Assembly: GCF_007859315.1 (NCBI RefSeq)
Contig: NZ_VOHA01000001.1
Span: 620,001 to 684,000 of the forward strand
Direction of reading: 5' to 3'
Length of the DNA: 64,000 nt
DNA from: Reyranella sp. CPCC 100927
GTDB taxonomy: Bacteria; Pseudomonadota; Alphaproteobacteria; Reyranellales; Reyranellaceae
Positions 47,533 through 55,779 of this stretch are shown here, piece by piece. Every line of letters begins with the position of its first letter. The stretch's first letter is position 1. The notes beneath the pieces are model-generated. The model was given only the letters and a program-made list of their open reading frames with translations. It searched no databases and was not told where the DNA came from. The position numbers and the translations under genes are program-made.

Positions 47533-48360
47533 TCACGCCGCGGGCATGCCGGCCACCAGCGCCGCCGTGCGCTGGTTGATCCACGGCTCCATGCTGCGGT
47601 CCGTCAACACATAGAGCCGGTCTTTCTGGACGGCATCGAGCACCATGGCGCCGACTGTGTCGGGCTGGACGCCGTCGGCCAGCAGTTTCGTCATGACGGC
47701 GCTGCGCGCGATCGCCCGTTCCCGCTGCTCGGCACTCATCGACTTGACCACGCTGGGCTGCAGGCGCCGGGTGCGAGCGATGATGTCCGTTGCCACCGGG
47801 CCGGGGCACAGCACCGTCACGCCGATCCCCAGCGTCTTGAGCTCCGAATGCAGCGCTTCCGACATGCCGACCACGGCGAATTTGGCGGTGACGTAGAGAA
47901 CACCCGACGTATTGCTGCCCACCAGCCCGGCGCCCGAAGCCGTGTTGACGATGTGTCCGCCCTCGCCGCGCTCGACCATCCGCGACAGGAAGGTCTGCAC
48001 GCCGTTCACCACGCCCTCGAGGTTGATGCCCAATCCCCAGTCCCACAGCTCGTAGGTCAGCTTGGGCGCGGGTGCGCCGCCGGCCACGCCGGCATTGTTG
48101 ACGACCAGCGACACCGGACCCAGCCGAGCCTCGATCCGGTCGGCGATGTCGGCGAACGCGGCGCGATCACGCACGTCGAGAACCACGGTTTCCACATCGG
48201 TGGTGGCTGCGAGTTCCGCTCGAGCGCGCGCAAGGGCTTCCTCGTCTTGGTCGACCAGCGCCAACCTGGCGCCGGCCCTGGCGAAGGCACGGGCAATGCC
48301 AAGCCCGATCCCGTTCGCGCCGCCCGTGATGAACGCCGTACGGCCCGATACGTTGGTCAT
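47533..48360 (-). CDS. short-chain dehydrogenase/reductase
   Basis: This is a 275-residue classical SDR. The cofactor motif TGGANGIGLGIA is at about residues 12-23, followed by an acidic residue in ALVDQDEEA, which favours NAD. NNAG is in SLVVNNAGVAGG, and the catalytic Ser-Tyr-Lys set is NTASGAGLVGS plus YVTAKFAVVG. The C-terminal LYVLTDRSMEPWINQRTAAL segment resembles glucose/ribitol and cyclohexanol-type SDRs. The substrate is unknown. It is monocistronic, converging on the Bug receptor gene. Confidence 0.93.
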   Translation of the reverse strand: MTNVSGRTAFITGGANGIGLGIARAFARAGARLALVDQDEEALARARAELAATTDVETVVLDVRDRAAFADIADRIEARLGPVSLVVNNAGVAGGAPAPKLTYELWDWGLGINLEGVVNGVQTFLSRMVERGEGGHIVNTASGAGLVGSNTSGVLYVTAKFAVVGMSEALHSELKTLGIGVTVLCPGPVATDIIARTRRLQPSVVKSMSAEQRERAIARSAVMTKLLADGVQPDTVGAMVLDAVQKDRLYVLTDRSMEPWINQRTAALVAGMPAA

Positions 48361-48708
48361 CGCAGCTCCTCACATGGCGACCGTGCGCCCGTGCGCGATG
48401 GCAACGTGACCGACGCCCGTCCGCGCCGCAACGCGCGCGCCGCCCGGGTGTTTCACATGGCGGGAGGGATGCGTTTTTCGGCGTCAGCGCGACAATCCCC
48501 TCTGCCCATGCAGCCAAGGGAACCCGCGGTGATTGGGCCCGTTGCGAGCGGTGCTGGTGGCGGCTGGGACCGCGCCGCTCCAGCGGCGCTCATGGTTCTA
48601 AGCCGGCGCTTGCGCACCAGAGATGCGTCGCTGGAGCGACGCGGTCCGACCCGTCACCAGCGGCACCCAGTCCTGCAGGGAGAGATGGGAATTCCTACTC
48701 CGATGCTC
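48361..48708. other. 348-base spacer holding a palindromic element
   Basis: This spacer lies upstream of the SDR and downstream of the PaaK-like gene. It holds the type B repeat at 48554-48660 and must contain the SDR promoter. I see no gene in it. Confidence 0.4.
48554..48660. repeat. long palindromic element, REPIN/BIME-like (type B, copy 2)
   Basis: Arms of 33 bases (48554-48586 and 48628-48660) are inverted copies with about five mismatches. Each arm contains GGACCGCG and its own small GCCGCT/AGCGGC hairpin. This is the layout of the 33774 element with a different arm sequence. Confidence 0.7.
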
Positions 48709-49944
48709 TCACGTGTACTTGCGCACGTCGTCGATGACCTTGCCGTCGTTGGGCAGGCTGCCGGGGGCGGCAAACTCGACCTTGCCGCGTACCTTGCAGA
48801 TGTTCTGGACCGTCCCTTCGATTGTCTTGGCGAGATCGGCCGAACCACCGGCCAGCTCGGCCTTCAGGGTCATCACATCCTGCTGGTCGACCCAGTCGAT
48901 CACCAGCCGCAGGCGGCCGAGCTCCGGATGGCGCTTGGCGATCACGGCGATCTGCTCGGGATCGACGAACATGCCCTTGACCTTGGTGCGCTGGTCGGCG
49001 CGGCCCATCCAGCCCTTGATACGCATGTTGGTGCGGCCGCACGGGCTCGTGCCGGACAGCACCGCCGACATGTCGCCGGTGCCGAAGCGCACCAGCGGGT
49101 AGGCCTTGCTGAACGTCGTGACCACGACTTCACCGACCTCGCCCTCGGGCACGGGGTCGCCGGTGCCGGGCCGCACGATTTCCACGATCACGCCTTCGTC
49201 GACGATCATGCCCTCGAGCGCCTTCGACTCGTAGGCGATGGTGCCGAGATCGGCGGTGCCATAGCTCTGCAGGGTCGAGACGCCGCGGTCCTGGAACATC
49301 TGGCGCAGCGATGGCGGCAGGGCCTCGGCGCCGACGAACGCCTTCTTGAGGGACGAGACGTCCTTGCCCAGCTCAGGCCCCTTCTCCAGCAGGATCTTCA
49401 GGAACGAGGGCGTGCCGACATAGCCTGCCGGCCGGATCGCCTCGATGGCGTCAAGCTGCAGCTCGGTCTGGCCGACGCCGCCGGGGACCACGATGCAGCC
49501 CAGCGCGCGGGCCGCCGTCTCCATCATGATGCCGGCCGGTGTCATGTGATACGAGAAGGTGTTGTGCACGATATCGCCGGCACGGAAACCGGCGGCGTAC
49601 ATGGCGCGTGCACCGCGGAAATAGTCCTTGTCGGCAGTATCGATCTCGAAGATCGGGCCGGGCGACATGAAGATGTGCAGCGCCTGCGACAGCGGCACGC
49701 CCAGCAGCCCGCCCATCGGCGGGTTCTTCTTCTGGACGGCGCCCAGGTTGCTCTTGCGCAGGACCGGCAGCTTGGCCAGCGCGGCGCGGCTGGTCACGGC
49801 AGCCGGATCGACATCCTTGAGCCACTCGCCGAAGAAGGGCGCATTCGCCTTGGCATGCGCGAGCTGTGCCGGCAGCGCCGCCGCCAGCGCCCTCTCGCGC
49901 TCGTCGGCCGAACGTGTCTCCAGCGAATCATAATGCTCGGCCAT
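48709..49944 (-). CDS. phenylacetate-CoA ligase-like (PaaK family) adenylate-forming enzyme
   Basis: This is a 411-residue adenylate-forming enzyme of the PaaK branch, which activates aromatic or aliphatic acids as CoA thioesters. Visible features are LPVLRKSNLGAVQKKNPPMG, IVHNTFSYHMTPAGIMMETA, the YVGTPSFLKILLEKGPELGK segment, LQSYGTADLGTIAYESKALE and the hinge-type VVVTTFSKAYPLVRFGTGDM. The C-terminal lid continues to GSLPNDGKVIDDVRKYT and contains a lysine near the end. The ATP P-loop is degenerate, as is usual for PaaK. A second CoA ligase at 56577 is in the Liv operon; this one is separate. Confidence 0.88.
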   Translation of the reverse strand: MAEHYDSLETRSADERERALAAALPAQLAHAKANAPFFGEWLKDVDPAAVTSRAALAKLPVLRKSNLGAVQKKNPPMGGLLGVPLSQALHIFMSPGPIFEIDTADKDYFRGARAMYAAGFRAGDIVHNTFSYHMTPAGIMMETAARALGCIVVPGGVGQTELQLDAIEAIRPAGYVGTPSFLKILLEKGPELGKDVSSLKKAFVGAEALPPSLRQMFQDRGVSTLQSYGTADLGTIAYESKALEGMIVDEGVIVEIVRPGTGDPVPEGEVGEVVVTTFSKAYPLVRFGTGDMSAVLSGTSPCGRTNMRIKGWMGRADQRTKVKGMFVDPEQIAVIAKRHPELGRLRLVIDWVDQQDVMTLKAELAGGSADLAKTIEGTVQNICKVRGKVEFAAPGSLPNDGKVIDDVRKYT

Positions 49945-50103
49945 GGTGTTTCCTCGGCGGGTTTTAGGGCGCGGCGTTGGTCCGATTCAGCACGTCGTTG
50001 CGGGATGATGCAAGCCGATCGACGGAACCATGGCCGGGTTGCCTCGTTATGGCGGAATGGGGCTGCGGCAGCAGGCCGGTCAGCAAGAGAGCAGGAGGTT
50101 GCG

Positions 50104-50472
50104 ATGGCGATGCGCAGGAGCGCAGCGGCGGATGACTTTGCCAGTGAAGTGGCGGCCCTGAAAAAGCAGCTGGCGCAGCTGGCGTCGTCGATCGAGGCCT
50201 CGGCCAAATCGGAAGGCGGCGATGCGGTCCGCGCCGTGGGTGACAAGGCGCGTGATTTTCTGTCCCAGGCGACGTCGTTCGTCGACGGCTTCAGTCGGGA
50301 CTTTCGTGATGTCGCCAGCGAACGGGCACATGCCGCTGTTTCGCATGTCAAAGCGACGGCGCGCGAAGGATCCGAGCGCCTGGAGGATACGATCCGTGAG
50401 CGGCCCCTGACGTCGATCGCCGTTGCGGTGGGTGTCGGCTGCCTGCTGTCGCTGCTGTTGCACCGCCGTTGA
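50104..50472 (+). CDS. DUF883/YqjD-ElaB-like membrane-anchored protein
   Basis: This is a 122-residue protein: a long amphipathic, Ala/Lys/Glu-rich helix (about 10-95, EVAALKKQLAQLASSIEASA) and a C-terminal membrane anchor with a basic tail (SIAVAVGVGCLLSLLLHRR). This is the YqjD/ElaB/DUF883 pattern, tail-anchored proteins linked in enterobacteria to ribosome hibernation and stress. ATG 50104 or ATG 50110 could start; AGGAGGT lies just upstream. It leads a run of three small membrane-protein genes. Confidence 0.85.
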   Translation: MAMRRSAAADDFASEVAALKKQLAQLASSIEASAKSEGGDAVRAVGDKARDFLSQATSFVDGFSRDFRDVASERAHAAVSHVKATAREGSERLEDTIRERPLTSIAVAVGVGCLLSLLLHRR

Positions 50473-50485
50473 GTCGGCGTCAGCC

Positions 50486-50752
50486 ATGCTGCTGCCTCTC
50501 GCTCGATCGGCTGGCCTCTACGGTCTGGCCATGGCCGCGGTGGTGGCGCGCCGTACCGCGGCGCGGATCTGCCTCTACGTTCTGATCCTTATTCTGTCTG
50601 TCGTCGGTCTGGGCTTCCTGACTGCAGCCGCCTTCCTCGCGATCGCGCAGGGGCTTGGCCCGATCTACGCGGCGCTGATTGTCGGCTGTGCTTACATGGT
50701 TGCGGCGCTGATCGCGGTGCTCGTGGCGCAGTCACGACGCCGCCGCTGGTGA
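50486..50752 (+). CDS. small two-helix membrane protein (YqjE/holin-like)
   Basis: This is an 88-residue protein with two hydrophobic helices (ICLYVLILILSVVGLGFLTA and YAALIVGCAYMVAALIAVLV) and a basic C-terminus (QSRRRRW). Its position right after a DUF883-like gene, 13 bases on, and its size match the YqjE/phage-holin-superfamily proteins found with YqjD homologues. The ATG at 50486 follows the DUF883 stop; the upstream open frame overlaps that gene. Function unknown. Confidence 0.7.
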   Translation: MLLPLARSAGLYGLAMAAVVARRTAARICLYVLILILSVVGLGFLTAAAFLAIAQGLGPIYAALIVGCAYMVAALIAVLVAQSRRRRW

Positions 50753-50776
50753 CCCCAGTATCGAGGAGGACATCAA

Positions 50777-50941
50777 ATGCTGAGATGGGCTGTCATCTTC
50801 CTGGTCGTCGCGCTGGTCGCCGCCGTATTCGGCTTCGGCGGCATCGCCGCAGCGGCCACCGACTTCGCGCGCATCCTGTTCATCATCTTCCTGGTGCTGT
50901 TCGTCATCAGCCTGGTGATGGGAATGATGCGGCGAGGGTGA
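50777..50941 (+). CDS. DUF1328 (UPF0391, YtjA-like) small membrane protein
   Basis: This is a 54-residue protein with two hydrophobic segments, starting [20 protein letters not shown] and containing [20 protein letters not shown], which matches DUF1328. GAGGAGG lies 8 bases upstream of the ATG. Family members are tiny inner-membrane proteins often found with stress-related genes, as here after the DUF883-like and YqjE-like genes. It is followed by a strong hairpin at 50945. Confidence 0.9.
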   Translation: MLRWAVIFLVVALVAAVFGFGGIAAAATDFARILFIIFLVLFVISLVMGMMRRG

Positions 50942-50944
50942 TTT

Positions 50945-50979
50945 CGTGGGAGCGCGGGCGAGACACCCGCGCTCCCACG
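50945..50979 (+). terminator. strong hairpin after the small membrane-protein trio
   Basis: Perfect 14-base arms, CGTGGGAGCGCGGG (50945-50958) and its complement (50966-50979), enclose a 7-base loop 3 bases after the DUF1328 stop. It lacks a U-tract. It shares TGGGAGCGCGGG with the 62254 repeat, so it may be a half-element of the type B family that serves as a terminator between convergent genes. Confidence 0.65.
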
Positions 50980-50989
50980 AACGCCTCCG

Positions 50990-51826
50990 TTACAGCCAGC
51001 GCTTGCGGCGGCGGTAGTGCTTGACGTCCTTGAAGCTGCGGCGGCCTTCGCCGGCCATGCCAAGGTAGAACTCCTTGACATCCTCGTTCTCGCGCAAGGC
51101 GGCGGCATCGCCGTCGAGCACGACGCGGCCGTTCTCCAGAATGTAGCCATAGTGCGCGTAGCGTAGCGCGACACTGGTATTCTGTTCGGCCAGCAGGATC
51201 GCAACGCCCTGCTCGGCATTCAGCCGCTGGACGATCTCGAAGATCTCCTCGACCAGTTGCGGCGCCAGACCCATGGATGGTTCATCGAGCAGGATGGTAC
51301 GCGGCCGGCTCATCAGCGCGCGGCCGATGGCCGTCATCTGCTGCTCGCCGCCCGAGGTATAGCCGGCCTGGCTGGCGCGCCGCTGCTTCAGCCGCGGGAA
51401 GTAGTGGTAGACCTTCTCCAGATCGTCGGCGATCTGGCGACGGTTGTTGCCGTGGATGAAGGCGCCGGTCAGCAGGTTTTCCTCGACCGTCAGATGGCCG
51501 AAGCAATGGCGCCCTTCCATCACCTGGATGACGCCGCGGCGCACCAACTCGTTGGGGGTCAGATCGTCGACCCGCTCGCCGCGATAAAGGACGCTGCCCT
51601 TGGTGACGTCGCCGCGTTCGGCACGCAGCAGGCAGGAGATGGTCTTGAGTGTCGTCGACTTGCCAGCACCGTTGCCGCCCAGCAACGCCACGATGCCGCT
51701 CTCCGGCACCTGCAGCGACACGCCCTTCAGCACCAGGATGACGTGGTTATAGATCACCTCGACATTGTTGACCGACAGGATCGGTGTCGCAGTGTCGGGG
51801 GCCGGTGATGCTTGGGCGACGGTCAT
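50990..51826 (-). CDS. livF: ABC transporter ATP-binding protein (LivF), second Liv system
   Basis: This is a 278-residue ATPase, the last gene of the second Liv operon. Walker A is GGNGAGKST, the signature is TSGGEQQMTAIGRALMSRPR, Walker B is TILLDEPSMGLAP and the switch is ILLAEQNTSVALRYAHYG. It has a longer C-terminus than usual (MAGEGRRSFKDVKHYRRRK), a tail typical of LivF proteins in phenylacetate-ligase-linked operons. ATG 51826 is used; the open frame to 51961 lies in the repeat element. It is separated from livK by the 51843 palindrome. Confidence 0.92.
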   Translation of the reverse strand: MTVAQASPAPDTATPILSVNNVEVIYNHVILVLKGVSLQVPESGIVALLGGNGAGKSTTLKTISCLLRAERGDVTKGSVLYRGERVDDLTPNELVRRGVIQVMEGRHCFGHLTVEENLLTGAFIHGNNRRQIADDLEKVYHYFPRLKQRRASQAGYTSGGEQQMTAIGRALMSRPRTILLDEPSMGLAPQLVEEIFEIVQRLNAEQGVAILLAEQNTSVALRYAHYGYILENGRVVLDGDAAALRENEDVKEFYLGMAGEGRRSFKDVKHYRRRKRWL

Positions 51827-51842
51827 GGTTGGCTCCAGATTT

Positions 51843-51991
51843 CCTCTCCTCGCCAAGAGCGGGGAGAGGAAGGGGCCCATCGCGAAGCGATGGGAAGGTG
51901 AGGGGTACGAACGATCGGACTCCGTTCTCGCAAATAGAGACCGATCGTTCGTACCCCTCACCCAGCCTCTCCCCGCTCTCGCGGGGAGAGG
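51843..51991. repeat. composite palindromic element, type C
   Basis: Three nested hairpins lie between livK and livF. A CCTCTC...GAGAGG hairpin occurs at each end (51843-51869 and 51966-51991). A CCCATCGC/GCGATGGG hairpin sits at 51876-51894, and perfect 22-base arms occupy 51897-51918 and 51941-51962. It resembles the RIME-like interspersed palindromes of alphaproteobacteria and may attenuate livF. Confidence 0.8.
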
Positions 51992-52000
51992 GGCATGCTC

Positions 52001-53323
52001 TCAGTTCTCCTTCGAGCAGTCGCGCGCCGTGATCTTCTTCTCCTCGGCGTACTTCTTCGCCGCGGCCTCGACCATCGGCTTCAGCACCTTGTCGTCCGAC
52101 TCGTACCAGTCGGAGATCACCTTCCACTCCTTGCCGTCCCATTGCTGGATACGGCCGGCGCGGGTGCCTTCATGGTCGGCACACGCCACCTTGATCGGAC
52201 GGATCAGGCCGTCGAAGCCAAGTCGCTTCACGTCATCAGCGCTGAGCACGAGGTTCTCGAGGCCCCAGCGCGCCTGCTCGCCGTTCATCGGCTTGTTGCC
52301 GAATTTCTTCTGGGCGATGCGCAAGGCCTCGATACCGAGCATCGCGTTGATCATGCCGCGGTTGTAGAGGACCTCGCCGACCTCGTCCCACTTGGTTGCG
52401 CCCTTGTTCTTGTCATAGACGAACTTCTTGATGTCGTCGTGAACGGCGAACTTCCCGGCGCCATGCTGCAGCATCGCGGCGTTGTAGCCCTTGGCGCCGT
52501 CCTCGGCCGGCCGCACGTCGGGCTCGGCACCCGACCACCACACGCCGTACATCTTCTCGCGCGGGAAGCCGACCGCGGCAGCCTCCTTGATCGAGGTCGA
52601 GTTCATCACGCCCCAGCCCCACAACAGCACGTAATCGGGACGGCTCTGGCGGATCTGCAGCCACGTTGCCTTCTGCTCGACGCCGGGGTGCGTGACCGGC
52701 AGCGGCGTGAACTCGAAGCCGTGCATCTTGGCGCGCTCGGTCAGCAGCGCGATGGGTTCCTTGCCGTAGGGCGAGTCGTGATAGACCAGCACGACCTTCT
52801 TGCCCTTCAGCTTGTCCCAGCCGCCTTCCTTCTTGGCGATGTGCTGCATGATGATGTCGGCGGCGGACCAGTAGGTGCCCAACAGCGGGAAGACCCACGG
52901 GAAGACGCTGCCGTCGCGTGATTCGGAGCGGCCGTAGCCCATCGAGATCACCGGGATCTTGTCGGTCGGCGCCTTTTCGATCAACGCGAAGGTGATACCC
53001 GTCGACAGCGGGTTGAAGAAGGGTGCCCCGCCGCCCTTGCCCTTCAGCCGCTCGTAGCATTCCACACCGCGGTCGGTAGCGTAGGCCGTCTCGCACTCTT
53101 CGTAGACGATCTTCACGCCGTTGATGCCGCCGTCACGCTCGTTGAGCAGGCTGTAGTAGTCGGCAACGCCGTTGGCCCACGGCGTGCCGTTGGGCGCATA
53201 GGCGCCGGTGCGATAAACAAGGCCAGGAATGAACTGCTCGTTTTGCGCCGAAGCCGGTTCGGCGGCGATCAGGCCGCCGCTGATCAGCGCGGCGCCCGCG
53301 AGCGCCAGCTTACCCCATCTCAT
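52001..53323 (-). CDS. livK: ABC transporter substrate-binding protein (LivK), second Liv system
   Basis: This is a 440-residue periplasmic receptor with signal peptide MRWGKLALAGAALISGGLIA (cleavage near ASAQ). Features are FIPGLVYRTGAYAPNGTPWA, NGVKIVYEECETAYATDRGV, PVISMGYGRSESRDGSVFPW and KKVVLVYHDSPYGKEPIALL. It has the double-domain fold and an unusually long C-terminal part for LivK, like receptors linked to aromatic-acid CoA ligase operons. It sits fifth in the operon ligase-livG-livH-livM-livK-livF. The ligand is probably an organic acid, since the operon encodes its own CoA ligase (inference). Confidence 0.92.
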   Translation of the reverse strand: MRWGKLALAGAALISGGLIAAEPASAQNEQFIPGLVYRTGAYAPNGTPWANGVADYYSLLNERDGGINGVKIVYEECETAYATDRGVECYERLKGKGGGAPFFNPLSTGITFALIEKAPTDKIPVISMGYGRSESRDGSVFPWVFPLLGTYWSAADIIMQHIAKKEGGWDKLKGKKVVLVYHDSPYGKEPIALLTERAKMHGFEFTPLPVTHPGVEQKATWLQIRQSRPDYVLLWGWGVMNSTSIKEAAAVGFPREKMYGVWWSGAEPDVRPAEDGAKGYNAAMLQHGAGKFAVHDDIKKFVYDKNKGATKWDEVGEVLYNRGMINAMLGIEALRIAQKKFGNKPMNGEQARWGLENLVLSADDVKRLGFDGLIRPIKVACADHEGTRAGRIQQWDGKEWKVISDWYESDDKVLKPMVEAAAKKYAEEKKITARDCSKEN

Positions 53324-53466
53324 TTCGTCCCTCCTTTATGCGGGTGACGGCGATGCCGTCCGTGCCGCCACGGTAATCAGTCCCAACGGTAGCCGCCAGT
53401 CGCCCGCAAGGGTCGACTGGCAGGCCGAGCGCCGACGCGGACCGTCGGACTGTTTGTTGCCCGCCC

Positions 53467-54552
53467 TCAATGCGGGAACGGCCATAGCCGCAGTTTCTCC
53501 TTGGCGACGGCCCACAGCCGGGCCAGGCCGTGCGGCTCGACGATCAGGAAGAAGACGATCATCGCGCCAAAAACCATGAACTCCAGATGGCTGAGCAGCG
53601 CCGTCGACATGCGCAGGCCGAGCCAGCCGGGCAGCTGGTTCAGCATGATCGGCGTCAGCACGATGAAGGCGGCACCCAGGAAGCTGCCCAGGATCGAGCC
53701 CAACCCGCCGATGATCACCATGAACAGGATGGCGAAGGAGCGGTTGATGTCGAAGGCCAGTGGTTCCCAGGCGCCCAGCCGCAGGAAGCCGTACATCGCG
53801 CCGGCGACGCCGACATAGAAGGAGCTGACGGCGAAGGCCAGCAGCTTGGTGCGCAACGGCCGGAAGCCGATGATCTCGGCCGCGATATCCATGTCGCGGA
53901 TGGCCATCCACGACCGTCCGATATGGCCGCGGACCAGGTTCTTCGCGACCACGGTCAGCACCACGACCACGGCCAGGATCACGAGGTAGCGCGCCATCGG
54001 CGTTTCGATGGGGATGCCGAAGACCGTCAGGTTGCCGACGGCGACCGAGCCGGATGACGAGTAGTTGGTCAGCCACTTCACGCGTGCCACCACCCAGTCC
54101 AGGAAGAATTGGGCGGCGAGCGTGGCGACGGCGAGATAGAAGCCCTTGATGCGCAGGGACGGCAGGCCGAACAGAATGCCGACCGCGGCAGCCATCAGGC
54201 CCCCGAACAGGAACACGATGATGAGGTCGTTCACCATCGGTACCCGCAGCCACAGGTTATAGGCGGCGTAGGCGCCCACCGCCATGAACCCGCCGGTGCC
54301 CAGCGAGACCTGGCCGCAATAGCCGACCAGGATGTTGAGCCCGATGGCGGCCAGCGAAAACACGAGGAACGGGATCAGGACTTCGGTGAAGAGGTACTGC
54401 GCCAGGCCCGGCGCGACGGCGGCGAGTGCCACCGGCGCCAGGAACGCCAGCACGATCAGGGCGAACACGAACAGCCGATCCTGCAGGATCGGAAAGATCG
54501 CCTGATCGGCGCCGTAGCTGGTCTTGAACTGGCCGGCTTCGCGGTACAGCAC
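53467..54552 (-). CDS. livM: ABC permease LivM, second Liv system
   Basis: This is a 361-residue permease with about ten helices. Family features are IGLNILVGYCGQVSLGTGGF, FGLPSLRIKGFYLAVATLAA, the coupling region GRSWMAIRDMDIAAEIIGFR and GGLGSILGSFLGAAFIVLTP. I place the start at GTG 54552, with GAAGGGA upstream; the much longer open frame to 55740 lies over livH and is an antiparallel-free shadow. It lies 17 bases after livH. Confidence 0.9.
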   Translation of the reverse strand: MLYREAGQFKTSYGADQAIFPILQDRLFVFALIVLAFLAPVALAAVAPGLAQYLFTEVLIPFLVFSLAAIGLNILVGYCGQVSLGTGGFMAVGAYAAYNLWLRVPMVNDLIIVFLFGGLMAAAVGILFGLPSLRIKGFYLAVATLAAQFFLDWVVARVKWLTNYSSSGSVAVGNLTVFGIPIETPMARYLVILAVVVVLTVVAKNLVRGHIGRSWMAIRDMDIAAEIIGFRPLRTKLLAFAVSSFYVGVAGAMYGFLRLGAWEPLAFDINRSFAILFMVIIGGLGSILGSFLGAAFIVLTPIMLNQLPGWLGLRMSTALLSHLEFMVFGAMIVFFLIVEPHGLARLWAVAKEKLRLWPFPH

Positions 54553-54569
54553 GATTGCAATCCCTTCGC

Positions 54570-55778
54570 TCAGACCCGTTCGATGATCCGCTCGCCGAAC
54601 AGGCCCTGCGGACGTACCATCAGGAAGACCAGGGCAAGCATGTAGGCGAACCAGTTTTCGATGCCGCCGCCGGCGAGGTCGAAAGTCTTTGCCAGCACCG
54701 GGCTGAGGAAGACCTCCGACAGTTTTTCGCCGGCACCGATGATGAGGCCGCCGATGATGGCGCCCGGCACCGACGTGAAGCCGCCGAGGATCAGCACCGG
54801 CAGCGCCTTGAGCGCGATCAGCGAGATCGAGAACTGCACGCCTAGCTTGGCGCCCCAGATCATGCCGGCGACCAGCGCCACCAGGCCCGACACCGTCCAC
54901 ACCACCAGCCAGATCTGGTTCAGCGGGATGCCGACGGACTGGGCGGCGGCATGATCGTCGGCGACGGCGCGCAGTGCCCGGCCGGTCCGCGTCTTCTGAA
55001 AGAAGAACGCCAGGCTGATCACCAGGGCACCGGCGATGCCGGCGGCGATGAGATCGGTCGGTTCCACCAGCAGGCCGCCCTCGAAGACGCCGGATAAAAG
55101 GAAAACGGGATCTTTCGGTAGTCCGAGGTCGACCTTGTAGATGTCGCTGCCCCAGATCGTCTGGCCGGCGCCATCGATGAAGTGGGCGATGCCCAGCGTC
55201 GCCATGAACAGGATGATGCCTTCCTGGTTGACCAGCTGGCGCAACACTAGGCGCTCGATGCCGTAGGCGAGCGCCACCATGATGATGCCGGTCGCCGGCA
55301 GGGCGAGCCACATGGGCCAGCCCCTGCCGCTGAAAGCGGCCGCCAGCACACCGCCCAGCACGGCACAGGCAAGGGCGATTCCCACCTGCAGCCGCGCACC
55401 GGGTGGCCGTGCCTCCCGGGCGGCACGCGAGCGGTGCCAGCCCGCCAGCGCCACCAGCCCGACGGTGCCGGCAACGACGGCGCCGGCGCCGATGAACGAT
55501 GCCGTGGGTACGTCCTTGGCGCCGGACAGCTGTGCCAGGGTCAACGCCGCGAACAGCACCATGGCGCCCTGGGCGAAGTTGAAAACGCCCGAGGCCTTGA
55601 AGATCAGCACGAAGCCCAGGGCGACCAGTGAATAGAGCACGCCGGTCAGCAGGCCGCCGAGCAGGGTCTCGAGCCAATCCTGCAGCCGCACGCTGTCGCG
55701 CAGCAGGGGCGTCAGCATGAGCACCACGAGAGCGGCGCAAAGCACGGCAATGGTGGTGTGTTCGCGCGTTAGTCTCAT
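54570..55778 (-). CDS. livH: ABC permease LivH, second Liv system, enlarged
   Basis: This is a 402-residue permease, about 110 residues longer than typical LivH. The family start GGLLTGVLYSLVALGFVLIF and FNFAQGAMVLFAAL follow an N-terminal extra helix. A further hydrophobic insert at about residues 95-165 (IGAGAVVAGTVGLVALAGWH and GIALACAVLGGVLAAAFSGR) adds two or three helices. The core resumes with GIERLVLRQLVNQEGIILFM and ends in MVRPQGLFGERIIERV. ATG 55778 is one base after the livG stop. Confidence 0.9.
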   Translation of the reverse strand: MRLTREHTTIAVLCAALVVLMLTPLLRDSVRLQDWLETLLGGLLTGVLYSLVALGFVLIFKASGVFNFAQGAMVLFAALTLAQLSGAKDVPTASFIGAGAVVAGTVGLVALAGWHRSRAAREARPPGARLQVGIALACAVLGGVLAAAFSGRGWPMWLALPATGIIMVALAYGIERLVLRQLVNQEGIILFMATLGIAHFIDGAGQTIWGSDIYKVDLGLPKDPVFLLSGVFEGGLLVEPTDLIAAGIAGALVISLAFFFQKTRTGRALRAVADDHAAAQSVGIPLNQIWLVVWTVSGLVALVAGMIWGAKLGVQFSISLIALKALPVLILGGFTSVPGAIIGGLIIGAGEKLSEVFLSPVLAKTFDLAGGGIENWFAYMLALVFLMVRPQGLFGERIIERV

Positions 55779-55779
55779 G

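Noticed and set aside
47848-50103. Long upstream extension of the DUF883-like reading frame.
   Set aside because: It runs antisense through the SDR and PaaK-like genes. Only the last 123 codons, from 50104, have a ribosome site and family features.
54553-55740. N-terminal extension of the livM frame.
   Set aside because: It overlaps livH in another frame on the same strand. The livM family alignment begins near 54552 with a ribosome site.
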